DNA from: Paragordius varius
Taxonomy: Eukaryota; Nematomorpha
Assembly (NCBI GenBank): GCA_964247055.1
Contig: OZ176050.1
Coordinates: 7,874,001 to 7,938,000, forward strand
Direction of reading: 5' to 3'
DNA: 64,000 nucleotides
Within the stretch, counting starts at the first letter, position 1; each line of letters begins with the position of its first letter. Both the position numbers and the translations under genes were made by a program. The notes beneath the pieces are model-generated. The model saw only the letters and a program-made list of their open reading frames with translations. It was not told the DNA's origin and did not search any database. Positions 30,801 to 43,790 of the stretch are shown here, piece by piece.

Positions 30801-32438
30801 CAATCGATGCCAGCTTGTAAAATATTTACTCATGGCTTATTCTCGTCAGGACCAAATATATTAATAACTTTCACATCTGTTACTAATACATATTACAGCA
30901 GTCCATTGCAATATAAAATCCATTACAAATTTTTGGATGGTAAACCCCAAGGTACACCCGTGCTTAATACCTTATGCGATGAAATAATGGATGAAACTGA
31001 GGGCAAAACAATCGGTACCATTGATTTCAATTATAAGCGCCTCCCATTATTGATGTATAAAAAGATGGCTGAAATTAAGCAAAACAAAAATAACTACATG
31101 TTCAATCAACGCAACGATAATGCTGCTATCGATAATGATTATATCCGTATCCAATGTAATTTCATTATACCAGAATCCAAAAGAGGCGATAAAAAATTGA
31201 TTATCCGTTTCGATGAGTTAACTATAAAAAATGCTCCAGCATATCTTCATGACTGCACTGATTGCTGTATTGATGGAATGTGTCCTCTAACCCTTACCCC
31301 TAATCCCTATATGAATTATATAAGGGTAACAGAAACATGGAATCAAGGTGTAAAAAGGCAAAATAAGACAGTAACATGTTTCTGTGACTCTGAACCACTG
31401 GAAAAGCCATTTATATATGTAACACAACGGGCATCATCCCTTAACATTGAACTAAATTTAATGATTATTTTGAATGAAAAACAAAACACGAATGATTACT
31501 CAAATTTACAATCTTTTACACTGAAATACAAATATGTATCCTTCAATTGTAGTCAATTGAGACAGCTTTCAAAACATAATATGATGCTTTCAACCATATC
31601 CAAGCGCCATTATCCGTTTAATTGTGCTTATGATGTACAAGCGCCTCCGTATTTTTGGTTAAAATTAAACGTTACCCCAGCCCTACAAATATTATCAACT
31701 TCACAATCATATTGTCCACATAATCTATTAATTATATCTACAGTGGCTCCAGAAAATTTGATAGAAGAAGGTTATACTAATCATTCAAAATCAATGGTTC
31801 GCTACACACCATATATACCTGAAAAACATGTAATCCTAAGTGCTTTATGCTATATCCCTTCATTTAGGAACGAAACAATTTCATCAAAATCGTTTGAAGT
31901 GTTCTCCTATGGTTTTACATCTTTGCATTATGCACATCCGCAATCACATTATATGAGTCTTACGTATGTTTCTCACGGCACTCTGACATCCACTCTCAAC
32001 ATAAGCGTTTCGCTTTTAACTCTACTCCGAATACTGGATGATAAACAGCAAATTAGTGAACACATCTCATCACCGGCAATGATTCCATTGTCACGCCGGT
32101 GGAGAAAATCGGTCAAGTGCGACTTTACATGTCCAGACAATCTTACGTGCATAGACAAGGGTCAAATGTGCAATCAGATTGTAGATTGTCCAATGAGTAG
32201 CACCATGTGGTTTAAGAATTACAGTAATTACAAATCTTTGAGCAATATATTAACGCATAATGTGGATTGGTGGAATTTGTACAAACAAGCACACAACGAT
32301 GAGTCCCCGCTAACATGTGATTGGCGGCACAAAAATAGTCGTATGCTTATACTTGCAACCTGTCTTACGCTTGGTGCAATCATATTTCTCCTTATTTTGT
32401 ACGTTCTCATTAAACGTAGCAATAAAATAATTGAATAA
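27846..32438 (+). CDS. Type I membrane protein with LDL-receptor class A and CUB-like domains
   Basis: Three exons (27846-28029, 28397-29682, 29886-32438) give 1340 residues. A hydrophobic leader (to about residue 26) precedes a complete LDLa module, with six Cys and the calcium-binding end [10 protein letters not shown]. The large extracellular part holds four or five divergent CUB-like stretches. The clearest start is [20 protein letters not shown], and several end in the CUB pattern seen as [19 protein letters not shown] and [10 protein letters not shown] degenerate second LDLa without the SDE end ([18 protein letters not shown], about 1234-1262) lies before a transmembrane helix (about 1310-1332) and an eight-residue tail. 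The order LDLa, CUBs, LDLa, membrane recalls LRP3/10/12 or neuropilin-tolloid-like proteins, but orthology is not established. Many N-glycosylation sequons are present. It likely acts as a surface receptor or co-receptor; the ligand is unknown. The stop is 37 bases from the URB1 stop on the other strand. Confidence 0.88.
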
Positions 32439-32456
32439 TTTTTGTATAATACTATA

Positions 32457-32469
32457 TTTATTTAATAAA
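32457..32469. promoter_or_regulatory. Bidirectional poly(A) signals between convergent genes
   Basis: Plus-strand AATAAA at 32464-32469 serves the CUB/LDLa gene. Minus-strand AATAAA (TTTATT at 32457-32462) serves URB1. They nearly overlap in a 37-base gap, so normal cleavage downstream of each would make the two mRNAs complementary at their 3' ends. Confidence 0.6.
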
Positions 32470-32475
32470 TAATTT

Positions 32476-35400
32476 TTATGTACATATTGCATTACATTTC
32501 TTTATAATTTCACATGAAATTTTGTTTATGATTTTTTCGTGGGGAAGGATAATGTTAGGCAATATTGATCCAAATCTTGCTTTCATGGATAACATTGGTA
32601 AATATCCCTTTTTGTCTTGTCTAATATATTTGCAATCATTTTTGTCTCGAATTCCATCACGTATACATCGCAATATAAAAATTTTGATTTTGGCCTCCTA
32701 TAAAATAATTTTATAACAAAACTTGTAATATTAGTAATTCTATATTTATGGATAATTTTTGTTATAAAAAAATTAAGAAAACTTATTGAAGAAATACTAT
32801 AAAATTACGAGACAATGAGTGGAATAAAATAATTATTGTGTATTCCTAAAAGGGCTATTAACTTAAATCAACCAAATATTTATATTTTAAATTTTAATAA
32901 ACTTAAATTATTACAGTAATTCATTATGAAATAACAATTAATTTAATTTTATGAAGTTGAGTATAACAAAGTTACGGTATAAAAAATCTGAAATATTTAA
33001 AACAATTAATAATTGATGTAGAACTAATTAAAACCGTCATCGTTTAAAATTAGGGTTAAATAGCCCATTTCTTATAACTTTAACAAAAATATATAATAGA
33101 AACCTCTGGATTTGTACCAAACATATATCTATCAAATGAAGTTATATCTCTCGTAAGAAGAAACGGATTGATTACCAAAACTTTGATAGTTGGGTTGAAC
33201 AGCATATTAGCAGGATTTTGCAATACATTCAAAGTTTCTCGCCAAAATGAAACAATAAAATTCGGTACCCTAACATATATAAAAATATTTCAATGAAAAA
33301 AATATCTTTATGGAAGAATATAATAATATTTGTTTCGTTAGTTCCTATATATATATATACATATATATTTAAATATTAACAACCGTTTTTCCGGGGTAAT
33401 AGAATTTTGGAGAAGTTTTAAGAAGAAAAGCATTTGTTGCCTTGGTTTGAAATGGGAATCGTATGCAAAAAGTTGATTGTAAATGTTGTCACATATAGCA
33501 AGCGATAATTTTCTACAGTCTGTATCATAACTTGCTAGGGCAGATATGGTGTAATCCATACATCCACTCCAAATAAATTTTGTTATATTTAAAACGTTTC
33601 CTGGAATTTGTGAAAGAACAATTAATAAAATTTATTTTAAAAACTGCAATAATAATTAAACATGAGTGATTAATGTGATGAAACTAAAAATTTTGGATTA
33701 ACTAAACATATTTTACCCTGTGATGAGATATGATATAAGAGTGGTAAAATATATCGAGGATCATAACATGGTTGAACATTTTCTGAATGGCGTCCAAAAC
33801 TACCTTTATGTGAATAAGCAAAATTGAATAAAAAGACATTGATTGGATAATGTTTTGCACTGATTTTCATGGTTTCTGCATCGATAACGTCAAAAATTTC
33901 TTCTTGCAATTGATGGTGGTTCCAAAGGCTCGACATTTCACCCTTGTTTTCAAGGTGTTGAATAGCTTTAGGGCCCCAAAAGAATGGTGATCTTGGGGAA
34001 AAAAATTTATTACATTTAATCTAGAAATGAGCCATTAAGCCAATCAAATTCGCTAATGTGAAGAATTAAAATAAGCCAACTCAAGTGGCTAAATAAATTA
34101 CTCCTATTTTTCAAATTAGGGGGTTTTAAAATTTTCTTTATAATCAAATTATCTTATTAGTCATGATACAATTTAACTTAAGGCTCATTCAACGAAATGC
34201 TTGGCTTAAAATTCTCATAAATATAAATTGACTTTTAACATTTAAATTAAGGAGACTAACCCTACCCCAATAGTTCCATAAAAAATTAATAATATAACAA
34301 TCACTTACTTTAACACGTTCCCTGATCCCAGCATCGGGAATTGCGATAAGGTTTGAAGTAAATCCAAAACTATTTCGTTGTCAGGAGTCAACAGAGGAAC
34401 ATACATATTTATCAACAAAGGATACAGGTAAGATTGAAGATAGGAAACGGCATTTTTATACTCATCAGCAGCCATTTCACTATTTGTAAAGTTTAACGCA
34501 TTAAATTTGGTCAGGCATAAATGCTGAGAAACATTATTGTTTATAGTAGGACCATTCGTACTACAACCTGGACAATGCTTTGAATCATTCATATATTCTA
34601 TCAACAATTTTAACAATTTAATGTGGGCCAATCGTTTTTGGCATGCGGAAATAAGGTTTATGATTGCTTCCCTCCTATTTACTTTTTCATATTTAAAACA
34701 ATTGACAATGCTATCTGGCGAACAAATTTTACCAAAAGAGGAATGTAAGATGTATAGATTGGTGATTTGCGTTAAAAGGGAAAAATATTTAAACGAATTT
34801 TCCCAGCTATTGGGAGTATGATGGGGTAATAATTGGTAAACATATCGCAAATATGTGTACAGAAATGTAATATGAACTTCACTTTCGTACCTTAATTTAA
34901 GTGTGGACTTAAACACATGTATTATGGCATCTGGTTTGCATTCCTGATTTGATATCGCAATTAATCTGCTAAATGTTGTTTGCTTTGATGAATTGGCCAA
35001 AAATTCAACGAAAGGCCAAAGTCTAATGAATAACTGACAAAAATATTTTTCACCGTCTTTGAGAGTGGAATCGAGTAAGATATGATAAAATTTGATGATT
35101 AGTGATGATATTTTTGCAACATACAATTTTAAGATTTGATAAAAGCATTCATTGACCGATTGAAGAGGTTTGTAGTTGTTAGGTTTCTTATTTCTGTTTA
35201 TAAATGCTATATACGACGGTTTTATGCAATCGATAAATGGCATTATCCCGTAATATATGGATTCTATAATTGAAATTTTTATTGTGATTTCGCTATCAGA
35301 TTCCAAATATCCAAACAAATTTTGAAAAATTGTTTGTAGATCCACCCAAAATATATTATTTGTTTTTGGTAAATATTTTACACAATATGGATATATTGCT

Positions 35401-38400
35401 TGAAAAAATGTCTTTATTATTTTCACTTTGTCTATTATGAGAGAAGATTTTTCAGTTAACAGGTTTTTTATACTATAAGTAGCGTTCATTACCATTACAC
35501 TGCACTGTTTTGGATCCCCTATAAATTACACAAAAATATAATAATTACAGAAATATTTAAGCTTTTCAAAAATTAGATATAAATAAAAAATTAATTAATT
35601 TCAAAACAACTAGCTAAAATTTATTATCATCGTGGAAAAGGTGTATATTAAATTTGGCCCTGCATCTGATGTTATTAAAAGGTAAGTTTAAATTATATAA
35701 ATACCTATCTTATGTTCAGTTAATAATTTTAACAAATTTTCCATCTTTTTCAAATTTCCAATGCTAATTTCTGTGGAAGACTGAGTAATTAATGTATCCA
35801 CATAGTTGATTAATATAGACTTATACATACTAATACTTCTATGATAGTATTGCACAAATCTCAATATACAATTTTGAGCAAATGTTGGATTTTGTATAGA
35901 GGCGTATTCACTAGATGCCATTTGTAACCATAGGTTGAAAATAGTATGATCGTGGTTATTTTTATCAGTAATTTTATTAGCATAGGCTAATATATATCTC
36001 AAATGGTTAGAATTCAGTTGAGTATAATAAATTTCATCATTAAGCATTTTAGACAGCTTTTCAGTGATATTTGTGATAAATGGTGTCAGCATTTCATAAT
36101 TTTGCCATTGATTCAAAAAAATTGAAATGTATCTAAGGAGATTGATAAAATCATCAATATTAACTATATTAGTATTTTTATTTATATCATCAATCATTTT
36201 TTCAATTAGTTTAATGGTAGATTGTTGTAGCGAAATATGACTAGTCGATAAAAATGATTCAACGGTTGCCCGAATTTGCTGAAGTGTAATATCAGGAATA
36301 GTTTTTTGAAAGAAAAGTCCGAAAATTAAAATACAATGAATTTTTTCATACATTTCCATATCCATTATTTTGATGTAATTGTTTTTATCGTTGTTATCGT
36401 CGCCAAGATTTAGACAAAAAAGAGCGTAGGAACATAAGTTTGAATTGGTACATATTGATTTCCAATCATTTTCTTGCATAATTTTACAAAAATATGAATG
36501 TATTTCAGAACTGAGTAAAAGATATTCAAAAATAGTTTTTGACAAATTATTATTGGTAATTGCCTGTTTGATGCAAATTATCATGATGGAAATTACATGG
36601 TCTATGTTAGATGTGATCGTTACACCCTGTTAAAACACAATACATAAAATATGTATGAAATACAATACGGTAGACATTCCATCTTTTTAATAACCCAATT
36701 AGGGCAAAAAGACATGGGATATCCGCATCAAGACACCTTGAGAAATTATTTATTGATTTTTAAAATTAAACAATTAATAAGTGTTTTTTTCATGAGTATA
36801 TAATACTTTGTATTACACTAGACAACAAATTTTTCTGCCACTCGAGTTTTTTGCATATTTTGATATTTAATATCATTTTAACAGTAAATCTGAAATAAAA
36901 ATTATAACTCGTTGGAAGAATTTTGTATAATTTGATTTTTTTGATTATGCGCCCTCTTTATCAAAATTTGACTTTTCTTTGAAAATATACAAGTAATGCC
37001 CATTTGTAATATATCATTCGAAAGAGTATTAAAAACTCTATAAAATACTAATATGTATTACATCGATCGACAGTTAATATTGGACACAAAGAGCGACAAA
37101 CGCGCGAAGCGAGAGCATTTTTTTTAATTATTATATTTTTAAAACTAATGGATGAAAATAGCTCAAACTTTGTTAAGATGGAGATGAATGTCCAAAAAAG
37201 ATAACACAAGAAAGTTTTTTTTGATTAAAACATTTTTTATTGCTTTTATGTCACTCAAAACAGCCATTTTTAAGTTTTTTGTTTTTTAAAAATTATCATC
37301 TCATCAATTAATTTATTTTCTTTACAAGGCTGATAATTTCGAAAATTTAAAGATAAAAACAAAGTTTAAGGTATATTTGATCTTTTATGGCCATTATGTA
37401 ATAAATTTACAGTTATAACTATGCATTTTAGTATCGTAGGTAAAATATTTATGATAATAATAATTCTTATCAAAAAAGCAAACCAAAAGCTTTTCCAAAC
37501 AATTTTTTAAATTAAATACTAATATAACCCTAATAATTATATTAAAATAATTTATATGATTTTCAAATTAGTTTGTCTGTGAAAATTCTTTACTTATTTA
37601 AGGATTGAAAATTTTGACCATTTAAATCCCATTAACTTTCACATCCGATGGATTTAAATAACTTACTACCATTTAAAAATGCAGTTTTTTGCGCTCTTTT
37701 GAATGATATAAAATACATGGCTTCATATCTAAAACTTTAAATTTTCGATATTTCGAGTTTAATGTTAAATCGGGGCCAAAAATTATCGATATACTCTAAT
37801 ATAAAAAAATTCTTCCATGTAGGACCAATTTTCTTTTCAGATATACTTATTATGTACTTTAATGAAATAAATTTTAAATTTACAAGAATGGCAGTTAAAA
37901 AAGTTAAAATTTGTTGTCTAGTGTTATCTAATGAATATATTTAAGATATAAAATTATTTTTAAATTTTATTTTTTTCAAAATAGTTAGCTCATTAAAAAG
38001 AAAGTCATTACAGGAGAATCCAATATCAACAAATTAAAGGAAATTAAGTATATTTTACCTGTAAAGATTGATTAAAAAAGGTCAACATTTTGTATAATAG
38101 GGCATAGCACAGATATCCATCAACACTCTCCATATGTTCTTCCAATGTTGTGGAAAGCGCTGGTATATATGGTATCCAATCTTTGACATTTCCAACATCA
38201 AGCATAATTATTGAGTAGATATGATTAATAAACTCCTTATGATTTGTAATTTTGTTTATAGGTGTAGGATTAGACTTTATATCACAGCACAAGGTTTGCG
38301 TTTCATTTGTATTGCAAGAAAGTTTATCGCAAACACCTGTGAGTTTATTTTTATAATCGAGCGATGATATGAAGGATAAAATGGGCACTAAAAACACATT

Positions 38401-41400
38401 TGTCTTTATAGATATAGGTAGGAATATATACCATTCCGAGCTTATAATGGATTCAATTAATTGGGTTAAAACTTTATCAATCATTACATCATTTTTGTAA
38501 GGATCAATAATTATATGTAAAAGTAAAATGTTGACATGGAACGCAAATGAATCCATAAGGGTTATCATATTTTCTTTAAACTGAATACGATTTCTTTTGT
38601 GAACATATATTTTTGCGCAGCTATTTGTGTGTTTCAAGCTGGAAAAAATAAATTCCAAAATATTGCAATGACTATCCATTAACCCGTTTTGGAAAAAGTA
38701 CTTAAAACTCAAATGGTTGGTGGAAATTTTATCGGATAAGAGTATTTTTTGAAAAGAATTAATGTTAATAGAATGGAAATCGTAAAATTTGGCTTTCAAA
38801 AACAACTTTGTAAATTGTGTTAAATCTTTTGGCAAAGCTTTGTTAATTTGTTTCATGGTTGTTTCATCATTCAAACAATCCATTTTAATCATGTTGTCAT
38901 CACAAAATTCCGAATTTTTGGATAAAAAATGCACCAATACTCTATGGTTGTATGAGCAGGTAGTCAAAACATCCATAGTTAACAAACAAATTAATGATAA
39001 CTTTTGGGTGTGTTTCACACCCTTCCCCAAAGCAATCGTACATGGCTCTAAAATATTTGACAAAAAAGTGCGTTTTAGTACTTTATGTTTTTCAGCCAAA
39101 TCCACGTTGAATTGATATGGGCATAGAGAGTTCATCAAATATATTATTCGTAAACATTTTGCAAGACAAAGAAAGTCACTATTTGATATTGGGTCTTCAA
39201 GCGAAACGGGAAATTCAGATTTTTGACTCAAATACTCAATCAATGTTGTTATAGTATGGATTCCAACAAAAGCCTAAATATATAGAATGTAATTTTACAA
39301 TCTGGGTTAAATTACAGTCACATGTATCCTTTATTTTATCAAAAATTTATTTTCTTTCATTAAATGGGTATAAATATTTGGTAAAGAATGGTAAAAACAA
39401 GAGCTCTATGGTAATAACAAAATAATATTCATCAAAAAAAGTATAAGAATTACCATAGAACTCTTGTTTTTACCATTCTTTACCAAATATTAATACCCAA
39501 TTAACGAAAAAAAAAATTTTTAATAAAAGATACATGACGGTAGATATATATAAATTTATTCGGATCATAAAACTATTGTATAATTAAATGACGTTTATTA
39601 ATGTTATTTAAAATATTGCAAAATCTAATCAATTATTAATATATCCAAATTTATCCAAATTTGTATATTGTATTGAATAAAATTATTTAAAAAATCGATG
39701 TAAAATTTTAAAATTTTGACCATTTTTTAAAAAGGTACCTTAGAAAACTTCATGATTAATATAGTTTTTGGACTTATATTGGTGGAATGATCGCTATTTA
39801 AAGGCACTGATTTATTAGTGTCATCTTTCAAACTTGATAGGATAACTGAAGCTTTATGCAAAGCTTTTAACAGGAATTTAAGAACGGGCATAATGAAAAA
39901 TTCGATGGCTTCTTTGAAACTAAGATCGGGTAGATGTGTAATGGTTGTACCAATATACCGAGTAAAAAAGGGAAAGATGTGTTTAACAAACGATTGAGGA
40001 ATAATAATGTTAATTATTTCATCCATTTTTTGATCAGCCACATTTTGATTTGGGTTTTGATTAATGGTTACTACTGGAACGGCTTTATCATATATCTGCG
40101 TTATTAAATAAATAGTGTTATTTGTCAAATATGAAATGGGAATATAAAAGATAAACAAAAATTTTAGCTACAAATGGCATGTAAAAATTTAATTTTGATT
40201 TAATCTTAGGTAATTGTATTTATGAAAAAGACTTTAAATAACCCATAAATGTCAAAAATGCTATTTCAATTTCCAACATTCGCATTAAATTGGACGTATA
40301 AATCAACAATAAAACAAGATAATCAATATTCTTAATCTCAATCGGTATTATCAACTGTTTTAACTTATTTCATACGTAAAAATTATTGATTTGCCGATAT
40401 ATTTGTCCAAATAATGGATATTATTTAAATTGCAAAACCCCACATATTATCGACGATGGAATCAAATAATTGTCATATGCAAAGTACAAAATAATGAATA
40501 AGCAAACAATGAAAACACATACCTTAATTAGTATGGCGAAACATTTATACCAATCGTATGAGATTGGACATTTTGGTGAAAGGATATAATCTTGCTGGCA
40601 GTATTGAATGTACAACGGCATGTAATGTACAATATCCAAATTTATTAGGTGAACGGTTAAATTAAACATCCTTTGAAAAACTGGATTGGTGGAAGAATTA
40701 AGGCGTAGAAAATATGGACGTGGAAAATATTGCAAAAATTGAAGGATTCTATCGTGTTTTCTACAAAATATAATGGAAAAAAATTGTCATAATGAAAGTT
40801 TGGAAAATATTATAGTCTGTATAATTACCGTTCTGAATCGACAAAATTGGTGCGATATATTTTGGAAAAAAACGTTTTAATAATGTCAAATGCTGCCTGT
40901 CGAATTTCTTGTTCCTGGGCAGTTTCTGTCATAACATTCAAATTGTCGTCCAAAAAATATTCTTTTATCTGTAAAAATCAAAAATTATAACACTGGGGTA
41001 AAAGATTGTCTTTTTGTATAATTGAGTAGATAAAAAAAAACCCTTCATATAGTATATTAATCTAATAGGAATTATCAAAAGATGCATCACTATATGTTTT
41101 AAAAATAAACATTTTAAAGCATTTACAGTATGAGTAAGTATATAATGCTAGAAAGTTATTATTTATTGCCGGCTATTTCTTTAACTTTTCATTATTATTT
41201 GTCAATAATAAGTCCCTTTGTTACATATGCTATTTGGCAATAGTTAATAACTTTCTAGCAATATATACCTACTCATACTGTATCACCCTGCATCCAATAA
41301 TGTGCAACATCATGCTCACAATAACCGTTTAAAAATGCAAAACATAACCATTTTTAATAAAAAATCTGGATAACAAGTTAAAATCTATTTTTGTTAAAAA

Positions 41401-42594
41401 GTATTTTTATATATTTAAATTTTTTATCAAAACCTTAGTTTAATAAAGTATTTGTTTTGACTCTACATATATCCCTGTATTTAACATCAACTAACCCCAA
41501 CTTGAAATTTTTAATTGTAAAACATAAGAATATCCAATGACAAATAATTATTAATACTTATATTACCTATTTTTATCATGCTCTCATATAAATACTAATT
41601 AAAACTTTGATTGACATAATTATATAAGTTACTTTAAAAGGATAACTAGTGTATTCAATTTATATTTGAAAATATAATATATAGCAAAAATAGGAAGTTC
41701 AAACATTTTGAGCTTTTCAATCAAAAATATTTATAAAAATATATGAATTGGATAATTGATACCAGAGTTGGATTCCCTTCATAAGAATATATGTAAATGG
41801 ATGTATTTAAATTTTTTTCTTGCCAAAACAACAAAGTGCCCAAATGTAAAAGTGTTTTAAGGTCCATTAAACGAATAATATTATGTTTAAGTGGTTCAGG
41901 ACAGTTTTGTATGTCGTGAAATTTCGAAAAAAGATCGATGTGCAGACTTTTAAGCAACATTGAAATATGAGAAAATGAGTCAAAAAATAAACTAGGAAAA
42001 AATGTTTGAATAAATTCTAAAATAAAAATTATATTTGAACCAATTTTTCCGGTCACCAATTGTATTAGTGTCATATCATTGTGGTTATAGAAAGCTAACA
42101 AAAATTTTAAGAGATTATCTCGCAGTTGTTGATTTTTCTAAAAGGTTAAAATAGGTTTAACTTTAGTGAAATCCGAATAAATTATGTTCCCAAAGTTTTC
42201 CCCTTCAAAATCCCACGAGTAAAATGCTTCAAGTGACAAATATTTATTTTGAACGGAAATTATTACCCAAAATTCTATTATGGTATTAATATATTCCAAA
42301 GAATGTTGAGATTCCATCTTTAATAAATTATTTGCAATATAAGTCGAAAAATTGACATTTTTGATTAAAAGTTTTGAAACAGCTAATGCATAATCCAAAC
42401 TTTGGGATTTTATCATCAGAACAGATAAAGCTCTAATACAATCCGTAAGCTATAATAATCATAAAATAAACTTTTTCTTTTTGGTTTTCTTTGGTTAATT
42501 TAATAACCAATTCATAAAACTGATAAGGATTTGCAGTTTTCTTAAGCGCAATTACATTTGCATCTATATCTTCATATTTGGCAATTTCTAACAT
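32476..42594 (-). CDS. URB1: URB1/Npa1 nucleolar pre-60S ribosome biogenesis protein
   Basis: Large helical-repeat scaffold of early pre-60S particles in the nucleolus. Thirteen exons: 42472-42594, 42162-42449, 41763-42137, 40829-40968, 40523-40760, 39739-40095, 38059-39273, 35705-36626, 34309-35518, 33717-33991, 33384-33600, 33104-33269 and 32476-32697. These total 5748 coding bases (1915 residues; human about 2270) with all phases consistent. Family resemblance as recalled: the N-terminal RDNLLKFLLAF block, IYDKAVPVV (human LYQKVVPHV), YDPRYILPLL, ALASYDTDCRKL followed by KPRQQMLFFLKLLQNSI (human KERRQLVYLLDVLRNGI), and the C-terminal ILRCIRDGIRD with CKYIRQDKKGYLPMLS (human ILGLLAGGLRD, CYELYDRRGLFHVLL). 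The first two introns are 22 and 24 bases. The seventh (36627-38058) is mostly one CACTA-type element, and introns 3 and 6 hold MITEs. No catalytic motif is expected. The central third is poorly conserved. Confidence 0.9.
36816..37923 (+). mobile_element. CACTA-type non-autonomous DNA transposon, copy 2 (complete)
   Basis: An 1108-base element has perfect 18-base inverted termini CACTAGACAACAAATTTT and TTA on both sides (36813-36815, 37924-37926). The termini and 3-base duplication fit EnSpm/CACTA. PIF/Harbinger, which prefers TTA/TAA targets, is the alternative. No transposase frame is present. It makes up about three quarters of the seventh URB1 intron. It is inverted relative to copy 1. 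Confidence 0.8.
39315..39540. mobile_element. TA-flanked foldback MITE, copy 2
   Basis: A near-perfect palindrome of 226 bases in the sixth URB1 intron. The arms share GGTAAAGAATGG and AGAGCTCTATGGTAAT or their inverse. Ends are CAGTCACATGTATC and GATACATGACGG, with TA at 39313-39314 and 39541-39542. Same family as 17056-17269. Confidence 0.75.
41125..41280. mobile_element. TA-flanked MITE (CAGTATGAGTA type)
   Basis: Inverted ends of about 36 bases begin CAGTATGAGTAAGTATATAA and contain TGCTAGAAAGTTATT. TA flanks both sides. It lies in the third URB1 intron. It is 156 bases long without coding potential. Confidence 0.72.
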
Positions 42595-43019
42595 TTAACT
42601 AAACAATACTAAAAATAGGCAAGAAGGCGTCTGCTTCCATGTGTTTTTAAAAATAGTGAATCAATGAATTACATGCATGCTAAATAATATCATAGGTGGA
42701 TACAATAATATAAAAAAATATTCATTTTTATCCTGATCATCAGGATTGCATGGTCGTATCAGTTTTGGCGTTTAGTAAATGTATTTTACTTCGTATCGAA
42801 AAATAGCAAAATTTGTATTTCTGCTAAATAAATTTTTTAAGAAAGGCAATCGCTTTTCCAAAAATTATAAAAAAATTAATCATAAAATATTATGAAAAAT
42901 AAAAGTGTTTTATTTAATAAATATGTTTGGATGCAACCAAGTCTGAAATGTTTATCCTTGTGGTATTTTAAAGTGGAAATAGTATAAAACACTTATAAAA
43001 ATTGGTTTTCAAAAAAAAC

Positions 43020-43560
43020 TTTCGATTACGTTTAAACAAATAGCTATTCAAAAACAGATAATTGGATACAACACATTCATTCCAGTTCTTAGATTCATAT
43101 TGGGGTAGTTAAATACTCCCGGCCTTTAAAATTAAATTCTTAAAAAAATATGGAACGAAATCATGGCAAAATTTTTCACTTATATACATTAATAAAATAT
43201 ATAAAAAAAATTATTCAAAAATACTCGATATTATTTATTTTAAGCTAAAATCGAAAGGTATAAATTTGATCAACATGACATGTGTGCAATGGTAAAATGG
43301 AAAAATGATACAAAAGAAACCGCTTTTTCTATTTCTATTAATGTTCGACGTAATTTAAATAAAAAATTAGCTTTAATTTTACCCTCAAAAATAAATAAAG
43401 ATGATATTTTGAAAAAATTTTGGGAAAAAAAATGGCGTCGAGGTAGTTTCACATGGAACTTTTTTTCAAAACAAAAATTTATTTAGATAAAACTAAATCA
43501 AATTTAGTCTGGGGTATTTTGATACCCAATTAGAATCGAAGTGTTAAATAATTAACAATA
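43020..43560. repeat. R1 B/core module, inverted
   Basis: Inverse of the block at 60760-61260. Shared pieces include GACATGTGTGCAATGG, CCGCTTTTTCTATTTCTAT and TTAGCTTTAATTTTACC. A short open frame through it appears in both orientations of different copies and is not taken as a gene. Confidence 0.65.
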
Positions 43561-43610
43561 TTTAGCAAAATATTATTTTCTTTATTTTTTTAATTTAAAT
43601 GTTTTATCGG

Positions 43611-43790
43611 CAGTGGTACTCAAACTGCGATCATAATAGTGCATTTTTATGGCCCCATATTATTTAGAAAGATATTTTGAGTATAAATATCTGCAAATGT
43701 GTCAGCAGCTATAATATTTTTAGCGGTATTATATGGTGTATGGCCCATATATAAATATTGCCCTTCAAATTTTTATAGTGAGTACCACTG
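43611..43790. mobile_element. hAT-type MITE
   Basis: 180 bases with perfect 12-base inverted ends CAGTGGTACTCA. No matching target duplication is visible. AT-rich centre, no coding capacity. Confidence 0.6.

Noticed and set aside
34537-34821. 94-residue plus-strand frame
   Set aside because: Antisense shadow of a URB1 exon.
43280-43486. 68-residue frame in the R1 repeat
   Set aside because: The opposite strand of another copy (60817-61050) is equally open, and other copies are broken. It looks like a property of the repeat, not a gene.
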